Assembly (NCBI GenBank): GCA_002383165.1
Contig: DFXK01000018.1
Location: forward strand, 104,136 to 168,135
Source: Flavobacteriales bacterium UBA4110
Lineage (GTDB): Bacteria; Bacteroidota; Bacteroidia; Flavobacteriales; Weeksellaceae
Length of the DNA stretch: 64,000 bases
Reading direction: 5' to 3'
Numbering within the stretch: position 1 is the stretch's first letter; each line of letters starts with the position of its first letter. Made by a program: the position numbers and the translations under genes. Shown here piece after piece: positions 59,271-64,000 of this stretch. The notes below the pieces were generated by a model. That model ran no database searches. It worked only from the letters and a program-made list of their open reading frames with translations, and was not told where the DNA came from.

Positions 59271-61160
59271 TTATTTCACTTCTTCGAAATCTGCATCTTG
59301 TACATCTTCACCTCCTGCATTTCCAGCATTCTGAGCTCCTGCATCAGCTCCTGGCTGCTGTCCTGCTGCATATAATTCTTCAGATGCTGCCATCCAAGCT
59401 GCATCTAAAGCTTCTGTTTTAGCTTTTACATCATCAGAATTTTTAGCTTCGAAAGCCGTTTTCAATTCAGCGTGAGCACTTTCAATAGCTGCTTTTTTGT
59501 CTGCAGATAATTTGTCACCAAACTCTTTCAATTGCTTTTCAGTTTGGAAAATCAATCCGTCTGCTTTGTTGAAAATTTCAACTTCTTCTTTTTTCTTAGC
59601 ATCGGCAGAAGCATTTTCTTGAGCTTCTTTCTTCATTCTTTCGATTTCTTCATCAGAAAGACCTGAAGACGCCTGAATTTTAATAGACTGCTCTTTACCT
59701 GTACCTTTATCTTTGGCAGAAACACTTAAGATACCGTTTGCATCAATATCGAATGTTACTTCAATCTGAGGAACTCCTCTTGGTGCAGGTGGAATATCTG
59801 TTAAATCAAATCTACCGATTTCTTTGTTATCGTTGAACATTGGTCTTTCCCCCTGTCCTACTCTGATGCTTACAGCCGGCTGATTGTCAGAAGCTGTAGA
59901 GAATACTTCAGATTTTTTAGTTGGGATTGTCGTATTCGCTTCAATCAATTTAGTGAAAACAGAACCCATCGTTTCGATACCTAAAGAAAGTGGCGTAACA
60001 TCTAATAAAAGAACGTCTTTTACGTCACCTGTCAATACACCTCCCTGAATAGCTGCACCAATTGCTACAACCTCATCCGGGTTAACGCCTTTTGATGGTT
60101 TTTTACCGAAGAATTTCTCCACTTCTTCCTGGATAATTGGGATTCTTGTAGAACCACCTACCAAGATTACTTCGTCAATATCTGAAGTAGATAAACCTGC
60201 ATCTTTCAATGCTTTAGCAACTGGCTCCATAGATCTTCTTACTAGATCTGCAGATAATTGCTCGAATTTAGCTTTAGTTAAAGTCTTTACTAAGTGTTTA
60301 GGACCTGTAGCTGTAGCTGTAATATAAGGAAGGTTGATTTCTGTTTGTGGAGAAGAAGATAATTCAATCTTAGCTTTTTCAGCAGCTTCTTTCAATCTTT
60401 GTAGTGCTATCGCATCAGATTTTAAGTCTACTCCTTCTTCAGCTTTGAATTCGTCTGCCATCCAGTTGATAATCACATCATCAAAGTCATCACCTCCTAA
60501 GTGCGTATCTCCGTTTGTAGACAATACTTCGAATACACCATCACCCAAATCAAGGATGGAGATATCAAAAGTACCACCACCAAGGTCATAAACAGCGATT
60601 TTCTGATCTTTATGGTTTTTATCTAGACCGTAAGCTAACGCTGCAGCAGTTGGTTCGTTGATGATTCTTTCTACTTTAAGACCAGCGATTTCACCAGCTT
60701 CTTTTGTAGCTTGTCTCTGAGCATCGTTGAAGTATGCAGGAACAGTGATAACCGCTCTTGTAACCTCCTGACCAAGATAATCTTCAGCAGTTTTCTTCAT
60801 TTTCTGAAGGATCATCGCAGAAATTTCCTGTGGCGTATATTCTCTGTCGTCGATTTTTACTTTCACTGTATCATTCGGTCCAGAAACTACTTTATAAGGT
60901 ACTCTTGTGATTTCAGAAGCATCATCTTTAAAGTGCGTACCGATAAATCTTTTGATTGAATAAACAGTTTTTGTAGGGTTTGTTACAGCCTGTCTTTTTG
61001 CAGGATCTCCCACTTTTCTCTCACCATCTTCTGTAAACGCTACAATAGACGGTGTCGTTCTCTTACCTTCTGCGTTAGGAATTACAACAGGGTCTTTACC
61101 CTCCATTACGGCAACACAAGAGTTGGTTGTTCCTAAGTCGATTCCAATTATTTTACTCAT
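59271..61160 (-). CDS. dnaK: Chaperone protein DnaK (Hsp70)
   Basis: Hsp70 chaperone, 629 residues from ATG at 61160 (MSKIIGIDLGTTNSCVAVMEG); a longer in-frame start adds 15 residues of no known role. ATPase motifs: YDLGGGTFDISIL near 193-205, VGGSTRIP near 335-342; linker DVLLLDVTPLSLGIET near 384-399; substrate domain follows with GVPQIEVTFDID; the tail ends DVQDADFEEVK, the usual co-chaperone-binding EEV-type end. No grpE or dnaJ is adjacent, so it is a single-gene unit. An operator-like palindrome lies 76 bases upstream. Confidence 0.98.
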   Translation of the reverse strand: MSKIIGIDLGTTNSCVAVMEGKDPVVIPNAEGKRTTPSIVAFTEDGERKVGDPAKRQAVTNPTKTVYSIKRFIGTHFKDDASEITRVPYKVVSGPNDTVKVKIDDREYTPQEISAMILQKMKKTAEDYLGQEVTRAVITVPAYFNDAQRQATKEAGEIAGLKVERIINEPTAAALAYGLDKNHKDQKIAVYDLGGGTFDISILDLGDGVFEVLSTNGDTHLGGDDFDDVIINWMADEFKAEEGVDLKSDAIALQRLKEAAEKAKIELSSSPQTEINLPYITATATGPKHLVKTLTKAKFEQLSADLVRRSMEPVAKALKDAGLSTSDIDEVILVGGSTRIPIIQEEVEKFFGKKPSKGVNPDEVVAIGAAIQGGVLTGDVKDVLLLDVTPLSLGIETMGSVFTKLIEANTTIPTKKSEVFSTASDNQPAVSIRVGQGERPMFNDNKEIGRFDLTDIPPAPRGVPQIEVTFDIDANGILSVSAKDKGTGKEQSIKIQASSGLSDEEIERMKKEAQENASADAKKKEEVEIFNKADGLIFQTEKQLKEFGDKLSADKKAAIESAHAELKTAFEAKNSDDVKAKTEALDAAWMAASEELYAAGQQPGADAGAQNAGNAGGEDVQDADFEEVK

Positions 61161-61235
61161 TTTATATGTTATTTTTTTGTTATTAAAATTTATTACACTC
61201 TGCATTTCTCAACATTTATACCACGTCATAAAAAG

Positions 61236-61248
61236 TGACAAATTGTCA
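61236..61248. promoter_or_regulatory. Palindrome upstream of dnaK
   Basis: TGACAA-A-TTGTCA, a perfect 6+1+6 palindrome 76-88 bases before the dnaK ATG. A classical CIRCE element (TTAGCACTC-N9-GAGTGCTAA) is absent. May be a heat-shock operator or a chance palindrome. Confidence 0.35.
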
Positions 61249-61252
61249 TTAA

Positions 61253-61281
61253 TAAAAAAAACTCCGTACAAGACGGAGTTT
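61253..61281 (-). terminator. Terminator of the M43 protease gene
   Basis: Nine-base arms AAACTCCGT and ACGGAGTTT with a five-base loop; T-run on the minus strand. Confidence 0.85.
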
Positions 61282-61305
61282 CATTTAAGTCAAATTTAAG
61301 TTAGT

Positions 61306-62532
61306 TTATTGTTTGATGAATTTCATTGATTTGATGAAGTTACCATTATCATAAGTTCTCACATAATAAGTTCCAGCTGGAAGACTTTTTACATCAATTT
61401 TATCTGTTTCATTTTTGATGTTTGATTTTTTCACCAATCTTCCATCATTACCGAAAATCTCCACCTCATTAATTTTAACTAAAGGCGAAGCTATTGAAAT
61501 ATAATTAACAGCAGGATTTGGGAAGAGACTGATTGAGTTAGCTTTTTCTACGTCATCAACAGCTAAAAGAGAACAAGCATTAGAATTTAACAAACTTGCT
61601 CTTGGGCCAGCCATAGTATTTTGTGTAATGGTTTTCTGATTGTTTGTGAACATTGCCATTTTGTTATCATTCACGTAATCCATATAGTTCATAAACATAG
61701 AACCATTAGTAGTGGTTATACAAGCATATTGATTGGTAGGAAAAGTTGGTGCTCCATAGTAAGGCTCTTTCGTAGCAGGCGTATCTTCGCAACCATCATC
61801 TCCTAACGAAGTTCCACAAGAATTTTCTTCATCGCCCCAAATATGATTTAGTCCAAAATAATGTCCAATTTCGTGCGTTGCAGTTCTTCCTTTATTATAT
61901 GGAGAAACTACAGTTCCTGTAGTCCCAAAATATTTATAGCCGATAGCAAGTCCATCATCTGAACCGCCTGCATTATCGGGAAGGTAAGCCCATCCTAGGT
62001 AGCCTGCACTAATATTACCAACCCAGATATTAAGATATTTTGTTGTATCCCACGATGGTAATCCCGAAGATTTGTAATAATTATCATCAAAATTAAACCC
62101 TGATGCAACAGATTTACGTTCAATACCTGTAGTAGTTGAGCCATCTGGTTTTTTTGTAGCTAAGCAAAATGCCAACTCCATATCGGCTGCAACACCTTGA
62201 AAGACTGTTGGAACAGCAGTACTGAAATCAGCATTCAGTTTTCGAAAGTCATCATTTAACACTTTCATTTGAGAAGCAATCTGAGCATCAGAAATATTCA
62301 TTGTAGTATTAGAATACAGTACGTGAACTACAACTGGGATCGTAACAACACCTGCTTTTCTGTTGATTTGAGATTTATTATTGATTAAAAAATCTTTCAA
62401 AGATTGTCTGTTTGCGGCAGCTTCCGGATTAGTCGCAAAAAATTCAGCCATCTTCTTACTTGTACCACAAGTTCTTTGTCCAAAAGCACTCAAACTCAGA
62501 ACACTTACTAACGTTAATAGAATTTTCTTCAT
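61306..62532 (-). CDS. Secreted M43 metallopeptidase with type IX sorting domain
   Basis: 408-residue zinc protease of family M43 (pregnancy-associated plasma protein-A type), secreted by the type IX system. Order: signal peptide (ILLTLVSVLSLSAFGQ), propeptide-like helix region with NPEAAANRQSLKDFL, the catalytic domain with the zinc site HEIGHYFGLNHIWGD near 220-234 and a Met-turn near 283-287 (MNYMD), and a C-terminal T9SS sorting domain from about 335 (SISLFPNPAVNYISI... LPAGTYYVRTYDNGNFIKSMKFIKQ). All zinc residues are present, so probably active. Confidence 0.93.
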   Translation of the reverse strand: MKKILLTLVSVLSLSAFGQRTCGTSKKMAEFFATNPEAAANRQSLKDFLINNKSQINRKAGVVTIPVVVHVLYSNTTMNISDAQIASQMKVLNDDFRKLNADFSTAVPTVFQGVAADMELAFCLATKKPDGSTTTGIERKSVASGFNFDDNYYKSSGLPSWDTTKYLNIWVGNISAGYLGWAYLPDNAGGSDDGLAIGYKYFGTTGTVVSPYNKGRTATHEIGHYFGLNHIWGDEENSCGTSLGDDGCEDTPATKEPYYGAPTFPTNQYACITTTNGSMFMNYMDYVNDNKMAMFTNNQKTITQNTMAGPRASLLNSNACSLLAVDDVEKANSISLFPNPAVNYISIASPLVKINEVEIFGNDGRLVKKSNIKNETDKIDVKSLPAGTYYVRTYDNGNFIKSMKFIKQ

Positions 62533-62559
62533 ATTTTTAAATTTTCAATAAAAGGGAAG

Positions 62560-62567
62560 CAAATGTA
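62560..62567 (-). promoter_or_regulatory. Promoter core of the M43 protease gene
   Basis: Minus strand TACATTTG, 27 bases before the ATG. Confidence 0.6.
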
Positions 62568-62739
62568 TTAATTTTTTAAAAACAAGAATCCGATTTTATT
62601 AAAAATTTAAAATAAATTTATTTAAGCACTTATAGTAAAGTCTTTACACAGTATTTAAAATTTAATTGACATTCTCGAAACAATAATAATCCCATTAAGA
62701 TTGTAGTTTTCGAACCCAAATTAATACAATGAATTTTAG

Positions 62740-62747
62740 TAATTTTG
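62740..62747 (+). promoter_or_regulatory. Promoter core of ppk1
   Basis: TAATTTTG, ending 20 bases before the ATG at 62768. Confidence 0.6.
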
Positions 62748-62767
62748 AGATAAACAAAAACCCGATA

Positions 62768-64000
62768 ATGCCACAACAATTTAATCCGCGCGATGTCACT
62801 TGGCTAGCTTTTAACGCCAGAGTTTTACAGGAAGCGATGGACAAAAGTGTTCCGATACATCTCAGAATTCGTTTTTTAGGAATTTTCTCCAATAATTTGG
62901 ATGAGTTTTTCCGTGTAAGAGTTGCAGGTTTGAAACGCGCAATGGACTTTAAACAAAAGCTTGTTGCCGAATCTTTCTACGATGCGCCTTCCAAAATTCT
63001 TCAGAAAATCAACAAATTGGTTATTCATCAACAAGAAGATTTTGACAAAACGTGGAAGGATGTTCAGCGCGAAATGGCAAAGGAAAAAGTTTTCATCAAA
63101 GACCATAATCATTTGACAGCTGAACAAAAAGAATTTGTTGTCAAATATTTTGATGAAGAAGTGGAGTCAAACGTCATCCCTATTTTGCTTCATGACAACA
63201 AACCAATGCCTTATCTTCGGGAAAAAAGTCTCTTCATTGGTGTAGCGATGCGAAGAAAAGAATGGCAATACGAAAGTCAATATGCTTTTATCGAAGTTCC
63301 GGTGACTGCTAATGGAAGATTCGTTTTGTTACCAACGGAAGATAAAGAACAAAAGGATGTGATGCTTTTGGAAGATGTCATTATTTATAATCTTCCGTAT
63401 ATTTTCTCCTATTTTGGTTATGATGATTTTACAGCGCACTGTTTTAAAGTGACAAAAGATGCAGAATTTGACCTCGATAATGACATCAAAACACCCTTAG
63501 CAGATAAAATCGAAAAAGGAATTAAAAGCCGACGAAAAGGGAAACCTACACGTTTTGTCTTCGATAAAGAGATTGATAAAGCCCTACTGGAATTCCTCAT
63601 CAAGAAATTAAATTTAACAAAAAAGGATAGTATTATTCCTGGACAAAAGATTCATAACTTCAGACATTTTATGGATTTTCCTGATGTTTTTAAAGCTTAT
63701 CAAAAACCTGTTGAAAGAACATCCTTCATCCACCCAGAATTTGCCAAGAAACAAAGAGTAACAGATGTCATCATCAAGAAAGATGTTTTGCTGACTTTTC
63801 CTTACCATTCTTACGATTCTGTTATCGACTTATTGAGAGAATCTGCAATGGATCCAGATGTGAAATCAATCCAAATCACAGCATACAGATTGGCATCGAG
63901 TTCCAAAATTGCGAATGCTTTGATTAATGCCGTTCGAAATGGTAAAGAAGTGACCGTAATGCTGGAGCTGAGAGCAAGATTCGATGAAGAGTCTAATCTT
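62768..64000 (+). CDS. ppk1: Polyphosphate kinase 1 (partial, runs off the end)
   Basis: Polyphosphate kinase of the PPK1 family (ATP to polyphosphate), cut by the window end after 411 codons of about 690. N domain: NPRDVTWLAFNARVLQEAMDK near 6-26 and RFLGIFSNNLDEFFRVRVAG near 35-54; the middle has NLPYIFSYFGYDDFTAHCFKVTKDAEFD; the C1 domain begins with TFPYHSYDSVIDLLRESAMDPDV and ITAYRLASSSKI, with VMLELRARFDEESN at the edge. The ATG at 62768 is chosen because a TAATTTTG promoter core lies between it and an in-frame ATG at 62729. Confidence 0.95.
   Translation, partial: MPQQFNPRDVTWLAFNARVLQEAMDKSVPIHLRIRFLGIFSNNLDEFFRVRVAGLKRAMDFKQKLVAESFYDAPSKILQKINKLVIHQQEDFDKTWKDVQREMAKEKVFIKDHNHLTAEQKEFVVKYFDEEVESNVIPILLHDNKPMPYLREKSLFIGVAMRRKEWQYESQYAFIEVPVTANGRFVLLPTEDKEQKDVMLLEDVIIYNLPYIFSYFGYDDFTAHCFKVTKDAEFDLDNDIKTPLADKIEKGIKSRRKGKPTRFVFDKEIDKALLEFLIKKLNLTKKDSIIPGQKIHNFRHFMDFPDVFKAYQKPVERTSFIHPEFAKKQRVTDVIIKKDVLLTFPYHSYDSVIDLLRESAMDPDVKSIQITAYRLASSSKIANALINAVRNGKEVTVMLELRARFDEESNL

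Noticed and set aside
62695..63127. Minus-strand frames of 65 and 83 codons at the start of ppk1
   Set aside because: Both overlap the clear PPK1 N domain on the + strand.

Overview
The window looks like a chromosome segment of a flavobacterium close to Chryseobacterium (family Weeksellaceae, Bacteroidota). It is AT-rich and many genes start just downstream of the Bacteroidota promoter core TAnnTTTG, several with a TTTG about 19 bases upstream. Lineage-typical genes include a PUR-family protein (DUF3276), BshB1 of bacillithiol synthesis, a two-ExbD TonB operon, a CarboxypepD_reg-type TonB-dependent receptor, a type IX sorting domain on a secreted M43 protease, and a glycosyltransferase family 90 protein. 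No phage, integrase, transposase, CRISPR array or rRNA operon was seen.

Layout. 1-4.1 kb: PUR protein, acyltransferase, tRNA-His, bshB1 and a TPR protein. 4.1-8.2 kb (minus): exbB-exbD-exbD-tonB, then a terminator-like hairpin, a 60-residue membrane protein, a PstS-like lipoprotein and the TPR protein. 8.5-11.8 kb: leuS behind a small lipoprotein. 12-15.6 kb: a glycosyltransferase pair and waaA (Kdo transferase). 16-20 kb: rpmH, ftsE, trmN6, a NtrY-like histidine kinase and ribE. 20-25.4 kb: pdxA, then DUF177-rpmF-accB-accC and rocD. 25.4-33.3 kb: an AT-rich surface-polysaccharide block of eight sugar-transfer-type genes, including two tandem paralogues of an unrecognised family and a GT90 gene, with a decayed fragment inside. 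33.4-38.1 kb: gltX, accA and rplM-rpsI-rpsB. 38-47 kb: a DUF3667 pseudogene, pncB, a BON/SH3 pair, a glycosyltransferase next to an LpxH-like phosphoesterase, a dicarboxylate/glutamate symporter, and an Mrp ATPase with a NifU-type partner. 47-51 kb: DUF1232 protein, gpsA, an M23 peptidase and trigger factor. 51-57.4 kb: two surface-type proteins, and a TonB receptor with a lipoprotein and a small Cys/His protein (probable metal or cofactor uptake). 57.4-64 kb: nucleoid-associated protein, dnaK, M43 protease and the first two thirds of ppk1.

Several genes serve the cell envelope: waaA, the LpxH-like enzyme and the sugar transferases for lipopolysaccharide; accA/B/C for malonyl-CoA; gpsA for phospholipid; the M23 peptidase and ftsE for wall and division; ExbBD-TonB to power outer-membrane import such as by the receptor at 54-57 kb.

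The most notable unexplained structure is a family of four intergenic elements (19.8, 36.1, 45.5 and 56.8 kb). They share outer sequence blocks (a CCCCGA-like left end, a T-run, an A-run followed by AGCGGA-like sequence) but carry different palindromic tips. Also notable are an Mrp ATPase lacking its usual CxxC, a long structured leader before the symporter gene, a near-palindrome before the TonB receptor gene, and several decayed genes. No clearly new multi-gene system could be demonstrated; all family assignments were made by eye without database searches.
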